From Loigolactobacillus coryniformis subsp. coryniformis KCTC 3167 = DSM 20001 (GTDB taxonomy: Bacteria; Bacillota; Bacilli; Lactobacillales; Lactobacillaceae), in assembly GCF_002706425.1 (NCBI RefSeq), contig NZ_CP017713.1:2480001-2544000 (forward strand): 64,000 nucleotides of DNA. The letters run 5' to 3'. A model generated the notes under the pieces. That model saw nothing but the letters and a program-made list of their open reading frames with translations, made no database searches and was not told where the DNA came from. How positions within the stretch are numbered: the stretch's first letter is position 1; every line of letters begins with the position of its first letter. The position numbers and the translations under genes are program-made. Below, piece after piece: positions 8,684 through 16,766 of this stretch.

Positions 8684-9574
8684 CTATTTCTTTTGAATGG
8701 TGATATCGTTGATCTTTTCGTAATATTTAGCAATTGCAGAATGATCGTCTGAGCCATTACCATCATTTTTAACCACTTGTAAGATTTCCATAACTTCAGA
8801 AGTTAATGGTAAGGAAACGTTTAAGGAATGTGATGTATCTAAAGCATTTTGCAGATCTTTAATATGCAAATCAACTCGGAAACCAGGTGCAAAATCACGA
8901 TTAACGATCTTCGGTACTTTAGCATCCATAACCGTGCTTCCAGCTAACCCAGTACGAATGGCACTGAAAACTAATTCAGGATCTAAGCCAGCTTTTTCAG
9001 CTAGAGAGAAACCTTCACTAACTGCCGCAATATTCAAAGCAACAATGACTTGATTGGCTAATTTAGTTGTATTACCTGCACCGACATCCCCAACATAAGT
9101 GACTGTGCCACCCATAATACCGAGAAGGTCTTTGAATTTGTCGAACGAAGCTTTCTTACCACCGACCATGATTGCAATTGAACCATCAATCGCCTTAGGT
9201 TCACCACCGGAAACAGGTGCATCTAGAAAATCGACATTTAATTTAGCTAACCGTTTTGCAAACCCTTGGCTAGCCAAAGGATTGATCGAACTCATATCAA
9301 TGACTGTGTTACCAGCCACTAAACCTTCAGCAATGCCGCCCTCATCAAATAATGCGGCTTCAACATTTGGTGAATTTGGTACCATTGTAAAGATAACATC
9401 GGCATTTTGTGCAGCTTCTTTACCACTTTTGGCCGCTTTAGCACCGACATTAACTAATTCATCGATCGAGGCTTGCTTGAAGTCATAAACGGTTACATCT
9501 TCGCCAGCTTTAACTAAGTTTTTTGCCATTGGTTTACCCATGATTCCTAAACCAACAAATCCAATTTTTGTCAT
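8684..9574 (-). CDS. garR: Tartronate semialdehyde reductase
   Basis: NAD(P)H-dependent beta-hydroxyacid dehydrogenase of 296 aa that reduces tartronate semialdehyde to D-glycerate. The N-terminal Rossmann motif is GFVGLGIMG (5-13); the substrate loop DAPVSGGE is at 118-125; the catalytic Lys is K171 in GNTTKLANQ. Length and motifs are those of GarR/GlxR. It is the first enzyme after the transporter, has AAGGAG before its ATG, and appears to have its own promoter region carrying the same 12-base motif as the transporter promoter. Other beta-hydroxyacid dehydrogenases look alike, but glycerate kinase and the dehydratases next door fix the role. Confidence 0.92.
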   Translation of the reverse strand: MTKIGFVGLGIMGKPMAKNLVKAGEDVTVYDFKQASIDELVNVGAKAAKSGKEAAQNADVIFTMVPNSPNVEAALFDEGGIAEGLVAGNTVIDMSSINPLASQGFAKRLAKLNVDFLDAPVSGGEPKAIDGSIAIMVGGKKASFDKFKDLLGIMGGTVTYVGDVGAGNTTKLANQVIVALNIAAVSEGFSLAEKAGLDPELVFSAIRTGLAGSTVMDAKVPKIVNRDFAPGFRVDLHIKDLQNALDTSHSLNVSLPLTSEVMEILQVVKNDGNGSDDHSAIAKYYEKINDITIQKK

Positions 9575-9641
9575 ATATATGATCTCCTTTGATATTAATC
9601 TTTAATTTACATATTTATACTAATTCTTTGTACATTGATTA

Positions 9642-9653
9642 ACAATGTTCATT
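9642..9653. promoter_or_regulatory. Candidate CdaR-type operator upstream of garR
   Basis: ACAATGTTCATT here is repeated exactly at 11134-11145 in front of the transporter. On the minus strand AATGAACATTGT contains the palindrome CAATGAACATTG and lies a short distance upstream of an AT-rich TATAAA that could be the garR -10. The link to the regulator is inference. Confidence 0.45.
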
Positions 9654-9665
9654 GGTATAACATTT

Positions 9666-9681
9666 TGGTAGCGCTTTTGTG
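9666..9681. promoter_or_regulatory. Weak catabolite-response-element candidate
   Basis: The sequence around GGTAGCGCTTTT shows the AGCGCT core of a CcpA site but has about three mismatches to the usual consensus. It lies between the transporter stop and garR, where a cre would make sense for an alternative carbon source. Confidence 0.25.
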
Positions 9682-9689
9682 CAGATGCA

Positions 9690-11030
9690 TTATCTGAATG
9701 TTCCCATCAATAAACCGATACCAATCCAGACAATGTTTAAAAGCCAAATTGGGATAAACGCAAACTTCATGTACTGTGGTAAATCAACTTCACCATTTGT
9801 CAAGTCAGTCCCAATATATAATTGCGGCTGGGCAATTGGTGTTAACATAGCACCCATGTTCATGAACAACGTTACGATAACGACATCCGCCGGAACACCA
9901 TACGCTCGCATCAGGCCGATAACGATTGGCATTAAGACGTAATACCATGTATCGTTTGTAAAAACAAACATTAGTGGTGTACCAACAAGTCCAATAATAA
10001 TGTAGATCCAAGGTCCCATTCCAGCAGGGATAATGCCTACTAAGAACTTGACCATTGATTGCATCATACCACTAAACTCCATGACCCCAACAACAACCCC
10101 AGATAACAGGATAGCCGGCATAACGGGGAACAATGAACTGGCATATTTTTTAAGTAATTTTACTTGTAGCTTCTGATCGTGAAAATTAATTTCTAAGGCA
10201 ATGACTAACCCTAAAGCAAATGTGTAATAAGAAGGTACATCAGGAAAAGCACAGAGACAAACAATCACAACCAAAGTTAAAGCAACATTGATCCAGAATT
10301 TTTTTGGTTGAACTAATTCAGCATCTTCTTCAAAAACATCATCGTCATCCCCGCCAGCCTTAGCAGCCGCAGCAGCATCAATGCCTAATTTCTTTAAACG
10401 TCTTGTTTCCTTGAGACCAAGAAAAACGGCAATACCAAAAATTACGACGGTCAAAACAATTTGTGGTGGGAACAATTTAGCAAATAAATAATTAGTGCCG
10501 TTATCAATCTTAGGAATTAAAGAAGCACTCCGTAACATTCTGGCACTCCACGGAACATCGAAGGTGTTAATGATACCTAACGAAGTTAAGAAAACTAAAA
10601 TAACAGGTTGCATTTTCATTTTCTTGTAAAACGGCAAAAGTAACGGTACTGTAATCAAATAAACAGAAGTAATACTAACATCAAGCCCAGTGATCATTGC
10701 AACAATAACCGTTAAAATCGCAAGCACAACAGGATTCATACGAACGCGACTCACAATACGCTTGACGATTCCACTAAATAATCCAGTGTCCGCCATCAAC
10801 ATGAAATAAGGCAACGAGAATAACATGATCAAGGCGACTGACGTAGTCATTGCTAGCCCCTTAGTCAGGTAGGTACCAATTTGTTTAACCGATGATCCAA
10901 TAATAATAGCTGCTACTAGAGGAATTACCGTAAAAGAAAAAATTGTGCTAACTTTTTTCTTCATTAATAAGACCGTTATTAAAATCATCATTATAAAGCC
11001 AACGATTGCTTTATAATCCATGAAACTCAC
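9690..11030 (-). CDS. CitMHS-type permease, predicted aldarate transporter
   Basis: Integral membrane protein of 446 aa with about 11-12 hydrophobic segments, resembling the CitMHS branch of the ion-transporter superfamily (citrate and other di/tricarboxylates, proton or cation coupled). Marks include VAMITGLDVSITSVYL, a proline-rich SLPYF segment and a cytoplasmic charged loop with GGDDDDVFEED near residues 226-236. It is the first gene of the aldarate cluster and faces the CdaR-type regulator. No MFS GudP/GarP transporter is present. I infer uptake of glucarate/galactarate; citrate itself is less likely, since no citrate lyase genes are near. Specificity is not provable from sequence. Confidence 0.75.
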   Translation of the reverse strand: MSFMDYKAIVGFIMMILITVLLMKKKVSTIFSFTVIPLVAAIIIGSSVKQIGTYLTKGLAMTTSVALIMLFSLPYFMLMADTGLFSGIVKRIVSRVRMNPVVLAILTVIVAMITGLDVSITSVYLITVPLLLPFYKKMKMQPVILVFLTSLGIINTFDVPWSARMLRSASLIPKIDNGTNYLFAKLFPPQIVLTVVIFGIAVFLGLKETRRLKKLGIDAAAAAKAGGDDDDVFEEDAELVQPKKFWINVALTLVVIVCLCAFPDVPSYYTFALGLVIALEINFHDQKLQVKLLKKYASSLFPVMPAILLSGVVVGVMEFSGMMQSMVKFLVGIIPAGMGPWIYIIIGLVGTPLMFVFTNDTWYYVLMPIVIGLMRAYGVPADVVIVTLFMNMGAMLTPIAQPQLYIGTDLTNGEVDLPQYMKFAFIPIWLLNIVWIGIGLLMGTFR

Positions 11031-11065
11031 CCACTTTCAATATCTGTTAACTGTTTTTTGTGACA

Positions 11066-11204
11066 TGATGAACATTAAATATCACGTTTAACCTGACTCG
11101 TCTTAATAAGAATACCAATTAGTGTATCCGCATACAATGTTCATTTGAACAACTTTTTGTAATTTTTTTGTTTAAATATTTAAATTTTGCTGCTAAAATG
11201 AACA
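11066..11204. promoter_or_regulatory. Divergent control region with repeated TGAACA motifs
   Basis: TGAACA or its complement occurs at 11069-11074, 11138-11143, 11146-11151 and 11199-11204. The middle pair forms a perfect 6-2-6 palindrome TGTTCA TT TGAACA. On the minus strand the palindrome runs into TTGTAT, 17 bases before TATTCT, a plausible transporter promoter, which is where an activator would sit. Assigned to the CdaR-type protein by position only. Confidence 0.5.
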
Positions 11205-11338
11205 CATAAGTTCGTTTATATTGTGCATAACTAATCAATCATTATTAAACAAATTAAATTTAATTCTATTGTTTTAAATTGCTGGATAAGCATTCTTTCA
11301 ATAAACTAATTAATTTTTTCAGCAGGAGATGGCAAAAT

Positions 11339-12394
11339 ATGAAATTAGAATCAGAACTTGCTCAGTCAATTGTCAATAAAATGATGAGCAAAATACCCTA
11401 TAATATTAATATGATGGACGAAAATGGTTACATTATTGCTAGCGGTAGTTCCGAACGCTTAAATACATTACATGTTGGTGCACTTGACGCAATTCGGCAA
11501 AAAAAAACATTGATCATGGAGCGCTCTCACGGGGAAAATGGTCAACCAGGTGTCAATATGCCTGTGCATTTTAACAAAAACATTATTGGCGTTATCGGTA
11601 TCACTGGTGAACCAAAAGAAGTAGTTCCCCTAGCTTCACTACTCAGTACAGCCACTGAATTATTACTTAATCAAAGCTACGCTAATCAACAAAAATTAAT
11701 TAGTGAGACTTATTTTAATCGTTTTTTATATCAATGGGTGCAAGTTAAAAATGCCTTAGAAAAAAATCAATCATTATTGATTGACGCACAAAAACTAAAA
11801 ATTGATATTTTTCGTAATCGCTATGCAATCGTAATCAAAGGTCGCCATCTATCTAATTTTCCTGTTGATACTTCTGATTTTAAGCTTCTGATTGCTTCCA
11901 ATAATTTGATCATTCTGACTGAATACGTTGGTAATATTGAAAAATACAAGCATAGTTGTCAAAAACATAAATTAGACATTGGCGTTGGTCAAAACACGAC
12001 CAGAATTGGCATATCGGTTGCCGAAGCACAAAAAGTTATTGAACTTAGGCATATCCTACACAACAGCGAATTCAAGTATTATAAACAGGTTCGTTTGATT
12101 GATAAATTATTATCCAGTAATCTGCCACTTGATCCATTGATTAAACGCTTTGCCAGCATTAATCAAACCACAGCTGGCCAAGAGTTATTACAAACATTAA
12201 ATGCATTTATCGAAAACAATGGCAATATATCAGAAACTTCAGCTTTTTTACACATTCACCGTAATACGCTGAATTATCGGCTTAAAAAGATCAAAGATGA
12301 CTTACAACTAGATCCGCATAATTATCACGATTTATTTCATCTGTATATTGGATCACTCTATTTTGCCAAGTTTGTATATGAACAAGGGAAATGA
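11339..12394 (+). CDS. cdaR: CdaR-family carbohydrate diacid regulator
   Basis: Transcriptional regulator of 351 aa. The N-terminal half (about residues 3-135, starting LESELAQSIVNKMM and including NMMDENGYIIASG and ITGEP) matches the sugar-diacid recognition domain. The C-terminal part carries the PucR-type helix-turn-helix with NGNISETSAFLHIHRNTLNYRLKKI. In E. coli CdaR senses glucarate, galactarate or glycerate and activates the gud/gar genes. It is transcribed away from the aldarate operon, the standard layout. I take the ATG at 11339, which has AGGAGA at 11324-11329; a longer frame from a TTG at 11279 has no ribosome-binding site. Confidence 0.92.
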   Translation: MKLESELAQSIVNKMMSKIPYNINMMDENGYIIASGSSERLNTLHVGALDAIRQKKTLIMERSHGENGQPGVNMPVHFNKNIIGVIGITGEPKEVVPLASLLSTATELLLNQSYANQQKLISETYFNRFLYQWVQVKNALEKNQSLLIDAQKLKIDIFRNRYAIVIKGRHLSNFPVDTSDFKLLIASNNLIILTEYVGNIEKYKHSCQKHKLDIGVGQNTTRIGISVAEAQKVIELRHILHNSEFKYYKQVRLIDKLLSSNLPLDPLIKRFASINQTTAGQELLQTLNAFIENNGNISETSAFLHIHRNTLNYRLKKIKDDLQLDPHNYHDLFHLYIGSLYFAKFVYEQGK

Positions 12395-12448
12395 TTTATT
12401 TAATGGGTGTAAGCACCTAATAATTAACCGTTTTTAAACGCAAATCGA

Positions 12449-12490
12449 CCCTATCCCACCATTTTCTTGGGCTAGGGCAATTTTATTTCT
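12449..12490 (+). terminator. Terminator after the CdaR-type regulator
   Basis: CCCTATCCCA (12449-12458) pairs with TGGGCTAGGG (12468-12477) and is followed by TTTTATTT. Confidence 0.75.
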
Positions 12491-12498
12491 TGTATTAC

Positions 12499-13477
12499 GC
12501 GTGGTGCTAGTTTGTAACATTTAGAAATTTAACAAAAAAGTCCAACCCAGTTAGACTCATAAGTGACAAAACTTAAAAGGAGTAATAACTGTGTTGAACC
12601 ACCTCAAGTTTAAGCAAAATCGTCACGAATTACAAGTTAGTTTCCATTACTTTTACCAGTTATGTTCATTGCTTTATCAGCGTTATTGTCCGCGTAGCGT
12701 CATTGAGCGGCGCAACGTTGAACATACTAAAATTACTGATATTAAACTTTTAGCTTTACTGTGCTTACAAGTCACACTGGGAATTCAATCGCAACGCCGC
12801 TTCTATTATCTGATGGCAGCGTTTATGCCGCGGCAAATGGTGGTATCACGTTCACGTTTCAACCGCCGCGCGCAACAATTACTGGCAGTAGTCAATGCCA
12901 TTCGCTCAGGTATCACTAAGGATTATGCTCATTCGGGCGACCTAGCGATTATCGACAGTTTACCCAACCCACTATGTGCCAAAGTTCGTAATTTCAGAGT
13001 TAGAATTTTTGCTGGGAAGGCCAACATTGGCTATAATGCCACCAAGAAAATGCCATTTTATGGGTTTAAAACCCACATGGTCGTCACGGCTAATGGCTAT
13101 ATTCTGAATTATGTGATCACGGCAGCCTCAGTTCATGATGCTAAGGTAGCGCCTGAGCTAATTAGCGGTTGTCCTTGTCCCAATATTTTGGCCGATGTTG
13201 GTTATGTTGGGAAAAAACTCAAGACCAGTTTTAGGGCCCTAGGCTATAACTTATGGACGCCTTATCGTTCTAATATGAAAGGTGCTAAACAGCATAATAA
13301 GCGTCAACTCAAGGCGTTACGGCGGACAATAGAGTCACGCTTTTCAATTTTAGCCCAGCAATTTGGGATTGAAACCAATCTCACCCGTAGTCTATTTGGT
13401 TTTCAATTAAAGATTGAATTGACGATATTGGTATACAATTTAGGCTTTTTTGATTTTATGACGAACTAGCACCACGC
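12499..13477 (+). mobile_element. IS982-family element, intact copy
   Basis: About 979 bp bounded by inverted repeats GCGTGGTGCTAGTTTGT (left) and its near-complement ACGAACTAGCACCACGC (right). It holds one transposase gene. A second, frameshifted copy in the same orientation lies at 38067-39044. Flanking target duplications are not clear. Confidence 0.88.
12591..13469 (+). CDS. IS982-family transposase
   Basis: DDE transposase of 292 aa that cuts and joins the IS ends. The acidic triad is visible in IIDSLPNP (first Asp), ILADVGYVGKK (second Asp) and RRTIESRFS (Glu); the GYNATKKMPFYGFKTHMV stretch is characteristic of IS982. GTG start with AAAGGAG 8 bases upstream. Full length, no frameshift, so probably active. 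Confidence 0.92.
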   Translation: MLNHLKFKQNRHELQVSFHYFYQLCSLLYQRYCPRSVIERRNVEHTKITDIKLLALLCLQVTLGIQSQRRFYYLMAAFMPRQMVVSRSRFNRRAQQLLAVVNAIRSGITKDYAHSGDLAIIDSLPNPLCAKVRNFRVRIFAGKANIGYNATKKMPFYGFKTHMVVTANGYILNYVITAASVHDAKVAPELISGCPCPNILADVGYVGKKLKTSFRALGYNLWTPYRSNMKGAKQHNKRQLKALRRTIESRFSILAQQFGIETNLTRSLFGFQLKIELTILVYNLGFFDFMTN

Positions 13478-13526
13478 ATTATAAATATATATAGAAATTT
13501 TGTAATTCCGTTTTATTTATAGAAGA

Positions 13527-14354
13527 TTAGCTAAGGTATATCTTTCGCAAACTTGCAATATTCTTATCAGACACTTTCAAGTACTCGCGCAGATAATAAT
13601 TAATTCCTCCCCATTGAGAATTGATATAATTGATAGCGCTTTGTAAATAAGCTACATGCACGGTAAGTCGATCTCGAACATTCTTAATAACATTTTCATT
13701 TGCCTGAGCTTCATAAAATTTATTAATTCGGCTGTTCACTCGTTTTAAAATGAATTGATTAGTCAATAAATAATCATTAATAATTGTTTTATGAGATACA
13801 CCCAAGGCTGATAATATTAAATAAGTAGCAAAACCTGTTCTATCTTTTCCAGCACTACAGTGGAAAAGTAATGCTTGGTTGTCTAGATCATTCGCCAATA
13901 ATAATTTAAAAAACTGCTGATAAGCTCGTTGAGCAGAAGAAGATATCACTAATTTTTTATAAACACTTAGCATTCGACTGTATCCAACATTATCTGGCTT
14001 GTTTTTAAAATACATAATGACTTTACTTACTGAATCCTCATAAGCATCCTTAACAATATTAGTATCGTTTGATTCCGGCATTTCATCAAAAACCGGAATT
14101 CTATAAGTTATCGCATCATTAGGAATTATATCTGGCTTAGTACTTATTTCACTGTTAGTCCGGAAATCAAGAATATATCGTACACCGTATTCCTGTAGAA
14201 AGTTGAGTTCGTCTTCAGCTAATTTATCTAGTGCCCCTGCACGGATTAACTTGTGTTTTTTTACTTTCTTACCATCCATAGTAAAATAACCGCCTAATTC
14301 CCTAAAATTATAGCCGTTACGAATTTGTAAACTTTGATTTTCCTTTTCAAACAT
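13527..14354 (-). CDS. Tyrosine-phosphatase-type protein (Y_phosphatase3 family)
   Basis: Protein of 275 aa with the cysteine phosphatase P-loop FHCSAGKDRTG in its middle, an N-terminal NFRELGGY segment and RAGALDKLAEDE, as in the bacterial tyrosine/serine phosphatases of the LipA/PtpB type. The Cys and Arg of CX5R are both present. I use the ATG at 14354, with AAGGGGGG upstream; a frame ten codons longer would begin inside the preceding terminator. It is the distal gene of the PTS/Ula-like cluster, behind a terminator, so it is expressed by read-through or alone. Substrates in this family range from phosphotyrosine to phosphoinositides. A role on sugar phosphates would be speculation. Confidence 0.85.
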   Translation of the reverse strand: MFEKENQSLQIRNGYNFRELGGYFTMDGKKVKKHKLIRAGALDKLAEDELNFLQEYGVRYILDFRTNSEISTKPDIIPNDAITYRIPVFDEMPESNDTNIVKDAYEDSVSKVIMYFKNKPDNVGYSRMLSVYKKLVISSSAQRAYQQFFKLLLANDLDNQALLFHCSAGKDRTGFATYLILSALGVSHKTIINDYLLTNQFILKRVNSRINKFYEAQANENVIKNVRDRLTVHVAYLQSAINYINSQWGGINYYLREYLKVSDKNIASLRKIYLS

Positions 14355-14372
14355 AACTAAAATTCCCCCCTT

Positions 14373-14408
14373 AAAAAAAGCCACTCTTAGTTGATAAAAG
14401 AGTGACTT
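14373..14408 (-). terminator. Terminator between ulaF-like gene and phosphatase
   Basis: On the minus strand AAGTCACTCTT pairs with AAGAGTGGCTT followed by TTTTT. The ribosome-binding site of the phosphatase begins immediately after the T-run. Confidence 0.8.
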
Positions 14409-14426
14409 AATATTTATATACGTTTG

Positions 14427-15152
14427 TTACTTTTTAGCAAACTGTATACGTCGTTGTTTATTTTGCCCATAATAAGCATTTTTCCCATGTTTACGATTAT
14501 AGTGTTTATCTAGTAAATACTGCGGAACCTCAATATTTGCATGAGTGAGTGTTAATGCATGATAATCCATCTCTGCTACAACTTCTAATACTTTAGCATT
14601 GTAGACTGCCTTATCTGGTGTAGATCCCCATGTGAAGGGACCGTGTTGTGATACCAAAACACCCGGAACGGCCTCAGGATCAATATTATGATCCTGAAAT
14701 GTTTTTACAATAACTTTTCCAGTATCTTCTTCATAAGCATCTTGAATTTCCGTTTCTGTTAAGGGTTCTGACACAGGAATATCACCGTAAAAGGTATCTG
14801 CGGCTGTTGTATTAAGCGCCGGTATGTCCATGTTGGCCGAGGCAAACGCAACTGCCCAGGGTGAATGTGTATGCACAATCCCACCAATCTTAGGAAACTT
14901 ATTATAAAGTACTGTATGGGTAGGGGTATCACTTGAGGGATTCATTTTTCCTTCAACAACCTCTCCTTTTAAATTGACAACAACCATATCTTCAGGCTCT
15001 AGATTCTCATAAGCGACACCGGATGGTTTGATTACAAACAATCCCTGCCTACGATCAATACCACTAACATTTCCCCATGTAAATGTAACTAAATTCAGTT
15101 TGGGCAACTGCATATTAGCCTCATAAACTTGTTTTTTTAATGACTCAAGCAT
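14427..15152 (-). CDS. ulaF: L-ribulose-5-phosphate 4-epimerase
   Basis: Class II aldolase-fold zinc epimerase of 241 aa converting L-ribulose 5-phosphate to D-xylulose 5-phosphate. Zinc-ligand motif HTHSPWAVAFA and a later QHGPFTWG are present, with TWGNVSG and KPSG near the N terminus for phosphate binding, and TPTHTVLY. AraD, UlaF and SgbE cannot be told apart by motifs, but UlaE and UlaD next to it point to the ascorbate-type role. It overlaps the end of the ulaE-like gene by 8 bases, with AGGAGG in front, so the two are translationally coupled. The product enters the phosphoketolase or transketolase pathway. Confidence 0.9.
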   Translation of the reverse strand: MLESLKKQVYEANMQLPKLNLVTFTWGNVSGIDRRQGLFVIKPSGVAYENLEPEDMVVVNLKGEVVEGKMNPSSDTPTHTVLYNKFPKIGGIVHTHSPWAVAFASANMDIPALNTTAADTFYGDIPVSEPLTETEIQDAYEEDTGKVIVKTFQDHNIDPEAVPGVLVSQHGPFTWGSTPDKAVYNAKVLEVVAEMDYHALTLTHANIEVPQYLLDKHYNRKHGKNAYYGQNKQRRIQFAKK

Positions 15153-16017
15153 GAATTTCCTCCTGTTCTATTCCAATATCTGCAAAAATACCATCGAAAA
15201 ATGCCTTGGCCTTTTTAACGGCTGTAATTGGATCATTGGTCTTCTCCGTCCACATTTCAATAGTGAAAGCTCCATTATAATTCAATCGTTTTAACGTTCG
15301 TAAACATCCAACAAAATCAACAGTTCCTTCTCCAAAAGGAACATCCCGGAATTGCCCTTTGCTAATTTTTGTTACCGGCTTCGTATCCTTTAAATGCACC
15401 GAAACAATACTATCAACGCCACGTTCTAATTCTTGACCAACATCATTTTCTGGCCAGGCCGTTAGATTGCCAAGATCCGGATAAGTCTGTAGCCACGGGC
15501 TATGAATTTGTGTTTTAATATAATTTACTTTACTTAAGGAATTCAGAAAGGAGTCATCCATTGTCTCTATATCAAGCATAACCTCTTTACTAGCAGCATA
15601 TGCTACACCTTTCATTAGGTTTTCAATAAAATATTCGCGTGATTCAATAGATTTTGCCTCATAGTAAACATCATATCCTGCCAATTGAATATTACGAATG
15701 CCAATATTACTGGCCAAATCAATAGCCTGATAAAGCATTGTTAATGACCTTTTACGTATAGTGGGGTCAGTTGAGCCTAATGGATAACGCCTATGACCAC
15801 TCAACATCAAAGTATGAACTCGAACACCCGTTTGCCAAATAGCATCACGTAGATCTGCTTGTTGTTTTTTAGTCCAATTAAGTCGTGCCAAACGCTCATC
15901 ACTTTCATCTATCGAAAATTCTAAGAAGTTAAAACCTAATTTTTTAACTAATTGTAAACAATCAACCCATGATTTTGTTTTTGGTAATGCTTTTTCATAA
16001 ATACCAAGTGAATTCAT
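15145..16017 (-). CDS. ulaE: L-xylulose-5-phosphate 3-epimerase
   Basis: TIM-barrel (AP endonuclease family 2 fold) epimerase of 290 aa converting L-xylulose 5-phosphate to L-ribulose 5-phosphate. UlaE hallmarks are LGIYEKALP at the N terminus, SGHRRYPLGS, IQLAGYDVYYE, DLGNLTAWP, VHLKDTKP and VPFGEGTVDF. Length is typical. It lies 54 bases after the ulaD-like gene and overlaps ulaF. Together the three enzymes take 3-keto-L-gulonate 6-phosphate to D-xylulose 5-phosphate. Confidence 0.93.
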   Translation of the reverse strand: MNSLGIYEKALPKTKSWVDCLQLVKKLGFNFLEFSIDESDERLARLNWTKKQQADLRDAIWQTGVRVHTLMLSGHRRYPLGSTDPTIRKRSLTMLYQAIDLASNIGIRNIQLAGYDVYYEAKSIESREYFIENLMKGVAYAASKEVMLDIETMDDSFLNSLSKVNYIKTQIHSPWLQTYPDLGNLTAWPENDVGQELERGVDSIVSVHLKDTKPVTKISKGQFRDVPFGEGTVDFVGCLRTLKRLNYNGAFTIEMWTEKTNDPITAVKKAKAFFDGIFADIGIEQEEIHA

Positions 16018-16071
16018 TCTGGCTACCTTCTATTCTCTAAATCTCTTCAATCACAAACAGATTACCTCTCA

Positions 16072-16710
16072 TTAATTCCAATACTTCTTGATCTCGTCTT
16101 TCAACTTTTTTGCCGCAATATAAGGATCATCGGCCCCAGTAATTGCACGTCCAGCAATAAAAGTAAATACAGGAACACCTTTAAATAACTTGATTGTGTC
16201 CACGTTTAAGCCGCCAGTAACGGAAACCTTAAAACCTAGATCAATTAGCTGTTTAACAACTTTAAGATCTTTAGGCCCCCATACTTCGCCAGCAAGTAAA
16301 GCATCACGGCTTTGATGATATACGGCCTGATCAATACCAGCCTTACGCCACGCTTTCGCCTGTTCCCAAGTCCAATCACCATAAAGTTCAACTTGTAAAT
16401 CAGACAATTCTTTTTTAGCGGATTTCATGGTTGGAATCGTTGCAGCACAAATCACTGTCATCCAATCTGCGCCAGCCTCACGACTATTTCTAGCAACTGT
16501 CCCACCCGCATCTGCACATTTAGTATCTGATACAACAATTTTATCAGGAAACATTTTACGCAAACACTTAATTGCAACATTACCTACTTGTAATTGTAAA
16601 ATGGTACCCGCCTCAACAACATCTACAGCCGGCCCTGCCTGCTTCACAATTCCCAGTGCATCTTCTAAAGTATTTTGATCTAAAGCAATTTGTAAATTTG
16701 GTACATTCAT
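16072..16710 (-). CDS. ulaD: 3-keto-L-gulonate-6-phosphate decarboxylase
   Basis: Orotidine-monophosphate-decarboxylase-fold enzyme of 212 aa. It decarboxylates 3-keto-L-gulonate 6-phosphate to L-xylulose 5-phosphate. Active-site residues fit: E33 in VEAGT, D62, K64 and D67 in SDTKCADAG, and H132 and R135 in YHQSRDA. The last motif with GDWTWEQAKAWR distinguishes this enzyme from hexulose-6-phosphate synthase. It follows the PTS IIC gene by 56 bases. Its presence fixes the operon's metabolic entry point into the lower ascorbate pathway. Confidence 0.93.
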   Translation of the reverse strand: MNVPNLQIALDQNTLEDALGIVKQAGPAVDVVEAGTILQLQVGNVAIKCLRKMFPDKIVVSDTKCADAGGTVARNSREAGADWMTVICAATIPTMKSAKKELSDLQVELYGDWTWEQAKAWRKAGIDQAVYHQSRDALLAGEVWGPKDLKVVKQLIDLGFKVSVTGGLNVDTIKLFKGVPVFTFIAGRAITGADDPYIAAKKLKDEIKKYWN

Positions 16711-16766
16711 ATAAATGATCTCCAGTCTTTTAATTTATAGAATCCGGCAACTATAAGTGTACAATA

